Part shown: positions 23,641 through 30,453 of the stretch, in pieces
Layout: the number at the start of each line of letters is the position of its first letter
How positions within the stretch are numbered: position 1 is the stretch's first letter
Assembly: GCA_021813765.1 (NCBI GenBank)
Contig: JAKAJM010000019.1
Span: 1-37,797, forward strand
DNA from: Nitrospirota bacterium
Lineage (GTDB): Bacteria > Nitrospirota > Thermodesulfovibrionia > Thermodesulfovibrionales > JdFR-88
DNA length: 37,797 nucleotides
Direction: 5' to 3'
The notes under the pieces: model-generated
Told to the model about the DNA's origin: nothing
The model's input: the letters and a program-made list of their open reading frames with translations, nothing else
The model's database searches: none
Position numbers and translations under genes: made by a program

Positions 23641-24903
23641 ATGACTCGGCGAAAAAAAAAGATATTTTGGGCGCTTTTGTGCATGGTCATCTCGTGCACC
23701 GTTTCGTGCACGACGATGATCCCCAGGAAAGATCTGCCCGCGCCGCTTACCACCAAGGATTACGGCGACCCAGTGAAGGTGGTGTCCATTCCCCTCCCGG
23801 CAATCTCAACCGACCCCAATGAGGGGCTTACCTCAGGGGTCCTTGATGCCTTTCTCATCTATGACAAAGAAGGCGGGGTAAGGACGCTTCTAGCCCCGCA
23901 GGTCAATTACAACAGGTATTACGGCGCAACGGCGACCTTGTACGGGGCCTTTTATCCCCGGACCGGACAGAGCTGGCAGGTAAACGTTTCCAGGTCCCAG
24001 CACGTAAATTTCGATTTAGAGGCAACCTTCAACGACGTAAAACACCTTATACCTGGCGTGGAGTTGAACGCATACGGATTTTATTTTAACAACGGGTCCT
24101 CAAGGTTTTTTGGTTTCCAGTCCAGCAGCGCGCTCAAAAACGAGACAAACTATGGCGACCAGGAGGCTGGGTTCGACCTCTCCGCCACTTTTAACCTGCT
24201 CCGCCATTTCTATCTTTCCCTGGGCGACAGGTTGAGGCAGGTCACCATAACCCATGGGGCAGTCAAATCGCTGCCATTTATACAGGATGTCTTCACTTCA
24301 GAAGAGGTGCCGGGGATAAACGGCTTCAGGACGCACGCACAGCGCCTTTCTCTTATTTACAGCACCCTTGATTCCCATGATATGCCCACGGCGGGTTTTT
24401 ATTCGAAGGCCATGGCGGAGTGGAGCGGCAGGGCCCTGGGCAGCACCGCCAACTTCTTTCATTATTTCCTCGAAGCCGATGATTACATTCCGGCCTCCAA
24501 AAAGCGGTATATAACCCTGCTCAGGGGCGCTTATGACCAGACCATAGGCAACAGCGTGCCCTTCCTGGAGCGCTCCATCCTTGGCGGAGAGAACACCCTT
24601 CGCGGATACGGCGACAACAGGTTCATAGATAAAAGCTATCTGCTGTTTAACTTCGAAGAGAGAATCCAGCTGTTCACGAAGAGCGTCTTTCATGTGAAAA
24701 CCCGATGGGAGCTCGCGCCGTTTCTGGATACGGGCACCGTCATGAGCTCGCTTTACAGCATTTCGATAAACCATTTCAAAATAAACCCCGGCATAGGCTT
24801 CAGGGCCACGGTCCCCCCGAACATTATCGGCAGGGTGGATGTTGGCTTCGGCAACGAGGGGCCTGCGGTGTTCGTTGGCCTTGGATACCCCTTCACGGAT
24901 TAA
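23641..24903 (+). CDS. Omp85-type outer-membrane beta-barrel protein (surface antigen D15 domain)
   Basis: A 420-residue exported protein whose whole mature part looks like an Omp85 barrel without POTRA domains. It has alternating amphipathic strands (ATATLYGAFYPRTG, LSLIYSTLDSHDMPTAG), the diagnostic LGGENTLRGYGDNRF with RGY at 321-323, the following strand LLFNFEERIQLF, and a C-terminal strand ending FVGLGYPF. The basic N-terminus plus hydrophobic stretch is a signal peptide; VISC and TVSC offer possible lipidation cysteines. POTRA-less barrels of this type exist in other bacteria, with unknown partners. The upstream region is made of repeats and the ribosome site is weak, so the start at 23641 is probable but not certain. 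Confidence 0.82.
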   Translation: MTRRKKKIFWALLCMVISCTVSCTTMIPRKDLPAPLTTKDYGDPVKVVSIPLPAISTDPNEGLTSGVLDAFLIYDKEGGVRTLLAPQVNYNRYYGATATLYGAFYPRTGQSWQVNVSRSQHVNFDLEATFNDVKHLIPGVELNAYGFYFNNGSSRFFGFQSSSALKNETNYGDQEAGFDLSATFNLLRHFYLSLGDRLRQVTITHGAVKSLPFIQDVFTSEEVPGINGFRTHAQRLSLIYSTLDSHDMPTAGFYSKAMAEWSGRALGSTANFFHYFLEADDYIPASKKRYITLLRGAYDQTIGNSVPFLERSILGGENTLRGYGDNRFIDKSYLLFNFEERIQLFTKSVFHVKTRWELAPFLDTGTVMSSLYSISINHFKINPGIGFRATVPPNIIGRVDVGFGNEGPAVFVGLGYPFTD

Positions 24904-25267
24904 AATGAATCATCCTGCAGCAAGCTTCAGGGTATCGAAGTCAAAAACCAGGCCAAGTATCCATCCCTCCGCTTCGCTCCCCCCCTCTCCCGCAACGCAA
25001 AAAAGGTTACCAGTAGCAAGCTAACAGGGAATTGCAAGCTATAGGGTCTTCGGGAATTCCTGCGGGTTTGATCACCGGGATTTTTGGGAGCATAGGGTTT
25101 TTTGATATCTGCCCGGTCCTTGAGAGAGGGAGTAAGCGGACGGATGCCAAATTGCCTCATCCCGGCCATCGTTTACCTCTTCACCCCGAAGACAGCCAGA
25201 ACGGGACCCTCTCTATACGCCCGGGAATTTACATCTTGCGCGCTTTACTCCTGCGTGCATTCCCGGC
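24904..25267. other. Non-coding gap between the barrel gene and the pstS terminator
   Basis: No supportable gene is seen. Short open frames exist on both strands but have no family resemblance or ribosome site. The only internal structure I notice is a direct repeat GCAAGCTA (twice, near 25015-25040). The terminator of pstS follows. Confidence 0.5.
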
Positions 25268-25297
25268 AAAAAAAAGAGGGGCCCTTTTTTGGGCCCC
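25268..25297 (-). terminator. Intrinsic terminator of pstS
   Basis: Read on the - strand: GGGGCCC, a six-A loop, GGGCCCC, then TC and a run of eight T (complement of 25268-25275). It lies 45 nt beyond the pstS stop. Confidence 0.93.
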
Positions 25298-25342
25298 TGC
25301 GTAAGGACTGAGAAGGAAAAAAATTTATTTTTCCTTTTTTAT

Positions 25343-26362
25343 TTATTGATAGCTCAAGCCGTTTTCCTTCCAGTAGGCCCTTATCTTGTTTTTAAGAGAG
25401 GCGGGCAGCGGGATGTAGGTGAGCCTTAAGGCCGCGGCATCGCCGTGCGTAAATCCCCAGTTGAAGAACTTAACGACCTTGTCGTTGATGGGCTTGGGCA
25501 GCGCCTTGTTAAGAAGGATGAAGGTGGCCCCGGCGATCGGCCAGGAGGTCTTTCCGGGAGCGTTCACGAGCCAGAGGTAAAACCCTTTTTTGGGGCTGAA
25601 CGCGGCCTTCCCGGCTGCGTCCCTGAAGCTCTGGACGGTGGGAGCGACATAATAGCCCGCCCTGTTTTTCATAAGCACGTAAGGCATGTGTTCCTGCAGG
25701 ATGTACGCGAACTCCACATAACCTATGGAATATTGGAGCCTTTTTGCATAATTGGTGACGCCTTCGCTGCCCTTGGCCCCTATGCCGGCCGGCCACCTCA
25801 CGGCTATACCCTGCCCGACCCTGGCCTTCCACTCAGGGGATATTGCCGACAGGTAATGGGTGAAGATAGCGGTCGTGCCGGAGGCCTCGGACCTGTGTAT
25901 TGTCGTTATCACGTGGTGAGGCAGCCTCAGCCCTGGGTTAAGGGCCTTTATCCTGGGGTCGTCCCAGTACTTGATCTCGCTCATGTAGATCTTTTCAAGC
26001 GTGGGGCCGTCCAGCCTCATCTGGCCGGGCCTGACGCCGGGGATGTTCACTACGGGCACGACACCCGCGGTAACAGTCGGGAACTGCAAAAAACCCTTCT
26101 GCCTGAGCACCTCGGGCTTAAGCGGAGAGTCGGAAGCGCCAAAATCGACGGTCTTGTTTGTTATCTGCTGGATGCCGCCGCCCGAGCCGATGGAGCCGTA
26201 GTTGAACTGTATGCCGGTAATCCTGGCATAATCGTATGCCCATGCCGAATAAATCGGAAAGGCCAGGGTTGAGCCGGCCCCGTTCAGGGTCTGCGCCGCC
26301 TGCGCCAGCCCGAACGCAAAAACAGCACTTAAAACCAGAAACAACGCAAGTAAACGCTTCAT
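25343..26362 (-). CDS. pstS: Phosphate-binding periplasmic protein PstS
   Basis: High-affinity phosphate-binding component of the Pst ABC transporter, 339 residues. The signal peptide (MKRLLALFLVLSAVFAFG) is cleaved near LAQA/AQTL. Phosphate-site motifs are present: LNGAGSTLAFPIYSAWA, GSIGSGGGIQQI, DFGASDSPL and RSEASGTTAIFTHYL. AAGGAGG stands well before the ATG, and a clear terminator follows, so it is a single-gene unit. The permease genes pstC and pstA and the ATPase pstB are not in the window. Upstream are a TATAAT and two CTG-based repeats resembling a Pho box, suggesting control by phosphate limitation. Confidence 0.95.
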   Translation of the reverse strand: MKRLLALFLVLSAVFAFGLAQAAQTLNGAGSTLAFPIYSAWAYDYARITGIQFNYGSIGSGGGIQQITNKTVDFGASDSPLKPEVLRQKGFLQFPTVTAGVVPVVNIPGVRPGQMRLDGPTLEKIYMSEIKYWDDPRIKALNPGLRLPHHVITTIHRSEASGTTAIFTHYLSAISPEWKARVGQGIAVRWPAGIGAKGSEGVTNYAKRLQYSIGYVEFAYILQEHMPYVLMKNRAGYYVAPTVQSFRDAAGKAAFSPKKGFYLWLVNAPGKTSWPIAGATFILLNKALPKPINDKVVKFFNWGFTHGDAAALRLTYIPLPASLKNKIRAYWKENGLSYQ

Positions 26363-26396
26363 CTATTTGAAACCTCCTTGTGGAATTGAGATTGAA

Positions 26397-26436
26397 ATTA
26401 TATTAAACTGGCTATATTACATCAGTGTTACGCCAG
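26397..26436 (-). promoter_or_regulatory. Promoter of pstS with a Pho-box-like repeat
   Basis: On the - strand, TATAAT (complement of 26397-26402) is preceded, after 17 nt, by CTGATG in place of a good -35. Overlapping this lie two heptamers, CTGGCGT and CTGATGT, separated by AACA (complement of 26419-26436), with the 11-nt period of PhoB-type boxes (consensus CTGTCAT). Activator-dependent expression under phosphate limitation is inferred from this and from the gene's role. Confidence 0.4.
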
Positions 26437-26604
26437 GGTTAAATGTTGTTTGCAGTACCCTGTATATACTTTTACCATATTATTCACGCAGCGTCAGGCT
26501 TTTCCCCGCGTGTTTTTAAAGAGGTCCGTTTGATAATACGCCGCCAAAGATGTTATCTTCAGGAAATATCCCGGTGATCTGAACGAAAGGACGTATGGAT
26601 TAAG

Positions 26605-27486
26605 ATGTTTCTTCTAAAGATACTGGTCCTCGCTGCTGTCCAGGGGGCGGCCGAGCTGCTGCCCGTCTCAAGTTCCGCCCACGTTATTGTGGCCGAGAAA
26701 CTTATGGGGCTCAACCCCACGAGTCCACAAATGACCCTTCTTCTTGTAATGCTCCACACCGGCACCATGTTTGCAGTCATATATTACTTCTGGGACTCGT
26801 GGAAGGCGGGATTTTTCGCGTCGAGGAAGGTCTTCCTGAACTCGCTCAAACTCATTGTGGCAGCCACTTTCTTTACCGGCGTGGTGGGGCTTGCGCTTAA
26901 AGCGATAATTGAAAAGATATATCTGCGGAATGTGCCCCATGCCCAGATAGAAATGATCTTTGGCAACCTGGACATCATATCGGTCTCGCTGGCCGCTGTA
27001 GGCCTCATGATCATCTACTCACAGTGGAAAACGCGCAATCTCCCGGCCCCTCAGGAAAAAGAAAGCGGAAGCGATGCCACGGACCTTAAAGGGTCCTCCT
27101 TTATAGGGTTGATCCAGGGCATCTGCCTGCCTTTCAGGGGATTTTCGCGCTCCGGGGCTACCATATCGGCTGGCATGCTCATGGGCATGGCCAAGACGCG
27201 CGCCGAGGAGTTCAGCTTTGCCCTGGCCGTCGTGCTGACCCCTCCCGTTATCGCAAGAGAGGTATGGAGGATGTTCAAGGACCAAAAGATCCCACTGACC
27301 GGCCTCTCCGGCATGGCGGGGGCCTTCTACCCCAGCCTCCTTGGCATGGTGATGAGCTTCGTCGCGGGTGTGCTTGCCCTGCGCTGGCTTTCAAAATGGC
27401 TTTCCGGCGGGCGCTGGCATCTTTTCGGGATATACTGCCTTTTCGCCTCCGCGGTGGTGTTCGTGCTCCATCTGAAAGGTTTTTAA
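26605..27486 (+). CDS. uppP: Undecaprenyl-diphosphate phosphatase (UppP/BacA)
   Basis: Membrane phosphatase that recycles undecaprenyl pyrophosphate to the lipid carrier used for peptidoglycan and polysaccharide export. At 293 residues with several hydrophobic helices, it has the first active-site motif QGAAELLPVSSSAH (residues 13-26, with E17 and SSSAH). The second is FSRSGATISAG (SRSG at 181-184). The second motif is preceded by LPFRG rather than the usual PG(T/I), a variation found in a subfamily. It is divergent from pstS and convergent with uspA. The ATG at 26605 gives the family-typical N-terminus; the ribosome site (AAAGGA) is rather far upstream. Confidence 0.92.
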   Translation: MFLLKILVLAAVQGAAELLPVSSSAHVIVAEKLMGLNPTSPQMTLLLVMLHTGTMFAVIYYFWDSWKAGFFASRKVFLNSLKLIVAATFFTGVVGLALKAIIEKIYLRNVPHAQIEMIFGNLDIISVSLAAVGLMIIYSQWKTRNLPAPQEKESGSDATDLKGSSFIGLIQGICLPFRGFSRSGATISAGMLMGMAKTRAEEFSFALAVVLTPPVIAREVWRMFKDQKIPLTGLSGMAGAFYPSLLGMVMSFVAGVLALRWLSKWLSGGRWHLFGIYCLFASAVVFVLHLKGF

Positions 27487-27513
27487 TCTAATCTAACCGG
27501 GTCTGGTCCGGTC

Positions 27514-27933
27514 TTACTTCACAATCGTAACGGAGCAATGCGACTCGGACGCCACTCTGCGCGAAACGGAGCCAAGCAGTAGCCCCTCAAGCATCGATTT
27601 GCCCTTATGGCCAATGACTATCAGGTCGCAGCCCTCCTCACGTGCCGTCTGCACGATACTGCTTGCAGGATGTCCTATGGCAACCCTCGTTTCGACTGTC
27701 ACGTCCTTTTCCCTTGCCTTCTCAGCCAGCTCCGCCAGAAGCCTTTCATATTCCCGTGATACCCGTTCCACCACGTCGTCCATTTCGATGAAATAAAGCG
27801 ACTCGGGCGGCTGCACCACCGACAGGGCCAGAATGGCGGCCTGACGGCTCATGGATGCCAGCTCAAGCGCATGATCGAATGCCTCATAGGATTTGGGCGA
27901 CCCGTCAAAGGCAACCAGTATTTTCCTGAACAT
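27514..27933 (-). CDS. Universal stress protein (UspA family)
   Basis: A single-domain UspA-family protein of 139 residues: ILVAFDGSPKSYEAFDHALELA at the N-terminus, DLIVIGHKGKSMLEGLLLGS and a C-terminal HCSVTIVK. The ATP-binding pattern G-2x-G-9x-G-S is intact, so it probably binds ATP. The start at 27933 is preceded by AAAGGAGGAG; a start seven codons further up would sit on that site. It lies downstream of hgcAB on the same strand, separated by about 150 nt that include a repeat remnant, so co-transcription is possible but unproven. Confidence 0.9.
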   Translation of the reverse strand: MFRKILVAFDGSPKSYEAFDHALELASMSRQAAILALSVVQPPESLYFIEMDDVVERVSREYERLLAELAEKAREKDVTVETRVAIGHPASSIVQTAREEGCDLIVIGHKGKSMLEGLLLGSVSRRVASESHCSVTIVK

Positions 27934-27960
27934 AAAAAGCTCCTCCTTTGACAAGACCAG

Positions 27961-28056
27961 CTAGTGTGGTATCCCATAAATAACTGTCATAAGTGTGTCA
28001 TTCCGGAATCGTCTTTAAAAACAAGGATTTTTTCAGGTGCGGCTTGCAGGAATGGC
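27961..28056. repeat. GTCATTCC-family element, copy G (degenerate)
   Basis: The left part (GTGGTATCCCATAAATAAC, then GTCATAAGTGTGTCATTCCGG) matches, inverted, the right arm of copy C near 11182-11226. The right end is eroded (GGAATGGC at 28049-28056). It lies between hgcB and uspA. Confidence 0.5.
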
Positions 28057-28086
28057 AATGGATCGATGCTGAAACTTGGGACAACG

Positions 28087-28395
28087 CTAGCAGCAGCCGC
28101 TGTTTCCGCCGCACCCGCACGTGGGCTCTCCACCCGTTATCATGCTGTTAATGAGGGCCGATGCGCAACCCACCCCCTTGTTCACGCTAAGCGCGCCTGA
28201 GGCGCAGTTTTTTTCGCAGGCCCCGCATTCCATGCACCTGTCCCTTGCCGCAATCACCGCCCGTCTACCCTCCAGCCCGGAGACTCCGCTTTCAAGACTA
28301 AAAACGTTGTGCGGGCAGACCTCCATGCACATGCCGCAGCCCGTGCACTTGCCTGCCTCCAGCTTCAAGGTGACCCCGCCTGTTATATATTTCAA
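28087..28395 (-). CDS. hgcB: Mercury methylation ferredoxin HgcB
   Basis: Partner of HgcA that is thought to reduce its corrinoid and to deliver Hg(II). The 102-residue protein has two 4Fe-4S motifs: CTGCGMCMEVC (C17-C27) and CMECGACEKNC (C54-C64), the second being the HgcB signature. It also has a lone Cys77, matching the conserved third cysteine of HgcB, and a tail CGCGGNSGCC with four cysteines where HgcB has a conserved pair. The start is TTG at 28395, directly after the hgcA stop (TAATTG), with GGAGGG exactly 8 nt upstream inside hgcA, so translation is probably coupled. Together with the adjacent hgcA the identification is very strong. Confidence 0.95.
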   Translation of the reverse strand: MKYITGGVTLKLEAGKCTGCGMCMEVCPHNVFSLESGVSGLEGRRAVIAARDRCMECGACEKNCASGALSVNKGVGCASALINSMITGGEPTCGCGGNSGCC

Positions 28396-29535
28396 TTAAA
28401 TTACCCTCCACTCAAAAAGCTTGTAAACCAGAAGAAGCGCCGCGGACACTGCCGCAGAGGCTATATAAAACGGCAAAGCAACCTTCAGCTCCTTTTTTAC
28501 GCCTGAGATGCATGTAAATGTGGTCGAACCAGTGAACTGAAGGGCGATGTACGAGCTTGCCATCGGGAAAAAGATGCACGCCGCCCAGACGGGCGCAGAG
28601 CCCATCCGGCCCAGCAGGCCGGCCTTGATGCCAAAAAGGACGACTACAGCTCCCGTTATCCATCCTTTCAACGCAAAAGACTTAAACGGTATGAACGGCA
28701 GGAGCACCGGCACCAGAAACGCCCCGGCAAACACGGAAAGAAGCCCCAGGAGCAGAAACGGCAGGCCGCCCGAAACGGCGTCCCTGAAGATGATACCCTT
28801 GGGGCCAAGGCCAAAGACGCCCAGGACAACAAGCGCAAAAAGCGGGTAACGCTTCATCGCGGGCAGCACCTCCATGGGAGAAAGGACGAGCCTGTCCACA
28901 AGACCGAACCTGACCTCCCTCATCTGCCTGGTGGCCTTGCACCCGGCCTTTATATAAGCGGGGATGTCCGCCGCCCGGACGGGCCCGTAACAGACCCTGA
29001 GCCCCGTTTTCTTCCTCACCTCGCCCGCGTTTACCCCCGGCGCGCCAAGCTGGGGGAGAATCAGCCTGCCCCTGCCGGCCACGCCGGCAAGACCGGTGGC
29101 CCTGATGCGCTCTATAAGCTCGGCTGTCCCGAAGGTGCCCTTGCCCGCGGCGCACCACACGTTTATGCCCTTTGTGTCCAGCACCAGTATCCAGGCATCA
29201 AGGCCGGAAAGCCTGCTCCTTAAGGTATCGAAACTGAACTTGTAATTGGCGCTCACAAATATGTCGGAGGACTCTGCCGGCTCGCCCACGGCATAAAGAC
29301 CGGGGGGGACGCTGTAGCTGTCTCTGAACGAGCTCACGCGGCATTTGAAGTTGCCCCATAAGTCTGAGCGAGTGAGGGTTGTGGACACCCGGCAGACAGG
29401 GCCGGCGGGCGTGGGAACCGTCCCGGTGATCCATTCCGCCTGCGCGGGGGCGCAGCAACAAGCCGCCCCGCCTGCCCCTCCCGCACTGCCCTGCGCACCG
29501 GATGGGGTCTTCAGGATGAGTTTTATCTCCGGCAT
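28396..29535 (-). CDS. hgcA: Mercury methylation corrinoid protein HgcA
   Basis: Membrane corrinoid protein that transfers a methyl group to Hg(II), making methylmercury. The cobamide-binding domain (about residues 35-200) carries the strictly diagnostic cap-helix motif NVWCAAGK (125-132), whose Cys128 is the expected lower cobalt ligand, in the context LDTKGINVWCAAGKGTFGT. Other family segments are VSTTLTRSDLWG, PPGLYAVGEP and SANYKFSFDTLRS. The C-terminal half has about five membrane helices and ends with the conserved TGSTTFTCISGVKKE. An N-terminal extension of some 35 residues is Gly/Ala-rich with Cys-Cys-Cys at 26-28. I chose the ATG at 29535; the frame extends to a TTG at 29586, but a plausible promoter lies between them. 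Followed immediately by hgcB. Confidence 0.96.
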   Translation of the reverse strand: MPEIKLILKTPSGAQGSAGGAGGAACCCAPAQAEWITGTVPTPAGPVCRVSTTLTRSDLWGNFKCRVSSFRDSYSVPPGLYAVGEPAESSDIFVSANYKFSFDTLRSRLSGLDAWILVLDTKGINVWCAAGKGTFGTAELIERIRATGLAGVAGRGRLILPQLGAPGVNAGEVRKKTGLRVCYGPVRAADIPAYIKAGCKATRQMREVRFGLVDRLVLSPMEVLPAMKRYPLFALVVLGVFGLGPKGIIFRDAVSGGLPFLLLGLLSVFAGAFLVPVLLPFIPFKSFALKGWITGAVVVLFGIKAGLLGRMGSAPVWAACIFFPMASSYIALQFTGSTTFTCISGVKKELKVALPFYIASAAVSAALLLVYKLFEWRVI

Positions 29536-29542
29536 GCATCTA

Positions 29543-29571
29543 GTTTTACCTATAAATGCATCCGTTGTAAA
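29543..29571 (-). promoter_or_regulatory. Possible promoter of hgcAB (leaderless)
   Basis: On the - strand: TTTACA (complement of 29566-29571), 17 nt, TAAAAC (complement of 29543-29548), then 7 nt to the hgcA ATG. No Shine-Dalgarno site precedes the ATG, so the transcript would start at or very near the start codon. Confidence 0.4.
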
Positions 29572-29596
29572 GCATGGCCTCCGCAAATTACAAATC

Positions 29597-29631
29597 TGCT
29601 ATACTTTATTTTTGGCGGGGCCAAAAATAAA
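29597..29631 (+). promoter_or_regulatory. Extended -10 and perfect 12-bp dyad upstream of hypB
   Basis: TGCTATACT (29597-29605) is an extended -10 facing hypB. Immediately after it lies a perfect inverted repeat, TTTATTTTTGGC (29605-29616), GGG, then the exact complement (29620-29631). It would span the hypB transcription start, and it lies between divergent hgcA and hypB. It is a candidate operator or 5' hairpin; no regulator gene is adjacent. Confidence 0.5.
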
Positions 29632-29689
29632 TGAAGCTGAAACAAAAAAATCCTGCATGGGATTTTTTCCCGGGGGAATGAGGGAGGCC

Positions 29690-30358
29690 ATGGCAAAGAT
29701 AAACGTGGTATCGAAGATCCTCGAAGCAAACGACCGGCTGGCCGCTGAAAACCGCAGGCTGTTTGCCCAAAACAGCCTTTTCGTCATCAACCTCATGTCT
29801 TCCCCCGGGGCGGGCAAGACCACCGTCATTGAAAACACCGTTCGCGCGCTTGGCGGAAGCATAAGGATAGGCGTTATTGAAGGCGACATCCAGGGGACAA
29901 GCGATGCCGAAAGGATAGGCGCGCTTGGAGTGCCCGTTGTGCAGATAAACACCGGGGGCGCCTGCCACCTGGACGCAAACATGATACGGGAGACCCTGCC
30001 CTCGCTGCCCGTTTCCGGCCTGGACCTGCTGATAATCGAAAATGTGGGCAACCTGGTGTGCCCCGCGGAATTCGACGTGGGCGAGGACGCCAAGGCGATG
30101 CTCCTTTCGATAACCGAAGGTGAGGACAAGCCGCTTAAATACCCGCTTATGTTCCAGGAGTCAAAGGCGCTTCTGATAAACAAAATGGACCTTGCGCCGC
30201 ACCTGGAGGTGGACGTGGAAAAGATAAGGAAGGATTCCCTTTCACTGAACCCGGCGCTAAGGATATTCGAGATCTCCGCAAAAAAAGGCGACGGGCTGTC
30301 CGGATGGACGGACTGGCTTGCCGCAAAAGTGCAGGAGAAGGGCCGGGCTCGCGCGTAG
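29690..30358 (+). CDS. hypB: Hydrogenase nickel incorporation GTPase HypB
   Basis: GTPase that, with HypA, inserts nickel into the large subunit of [NiFe]-hydrogenase. Evidence: N-terminal VVSKILEANDRLAAENR as in HypB proteins, P-loop SSPGAGKTT (37-45), VIEGDIQGTSDAERI, the metal-site regions TGGACHLDANMI and NVGNLVCPAEFDVGED, and NKMD for guanine recognition. At 222 residues it is the short form: the N-terminal CxxCGC nickel motif and His-rich stretch are absent. Several in-frame starts exist (29657, 29678, 29690); I chose the one giving the family N-terminus, though its GGGAGG is only 2 nt away. It converges on the hypF-hypD-hypE operon. Confidence 0.93.
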   Translation: MAKINVVSKILEANDRLAAENRRLFAQNSLFVINLMSSPGAGKTTVIENTVRALGGSIRIGVIEGDIQGTSDAERIGALGVPVVQINTGGACHLDANMIRETLPSLPVSGLDLLIIENVGNLVCPAEFDVGEDAKAMLLSITEGEDKPLKYPLMFQESKALLINKMDLAPHLEVDVEKIRKDSLSLNPALRIFEISAKKGDGLSGWTDWLAAKVQEKGRARA

Positions 30359-30363
30359 AGGCC

Positions 30364-30384
30364 GCCGCCAAATTATTTGGCGGC
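30364..30384. terminator. Hairpin between convergent hypB and hypE
   Basis: A perfect 9-bp stem, GCCGCCAAA against TTTGGCGGC, with a 3-nt loop, lies 6 nt past the hypB stop. No long T-run follows, so termination is likely but not textbook. Confidence 0.5.
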
Positions 30385-30453
30385 ATTATGCCCGGTGGAT
30401 GGGCGGACAACTAAAAAAACTCACGCGCCAGGGCAGATGAACGGACCTCGATC

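Noticed and set aside
25445-26272. A 275-codon + strand frame opposite pstS
   Set aside because: It is antisense to pstS, whose motifs, signal peptide, ribosome site and terminator are all clear.
29345-29689. A long upstream extension of the hypB frame
   Set aside because: It runs antisense through the hgcA N-terminus and contains no HypB-like sequence; the family N-terminus begins at about 29690.
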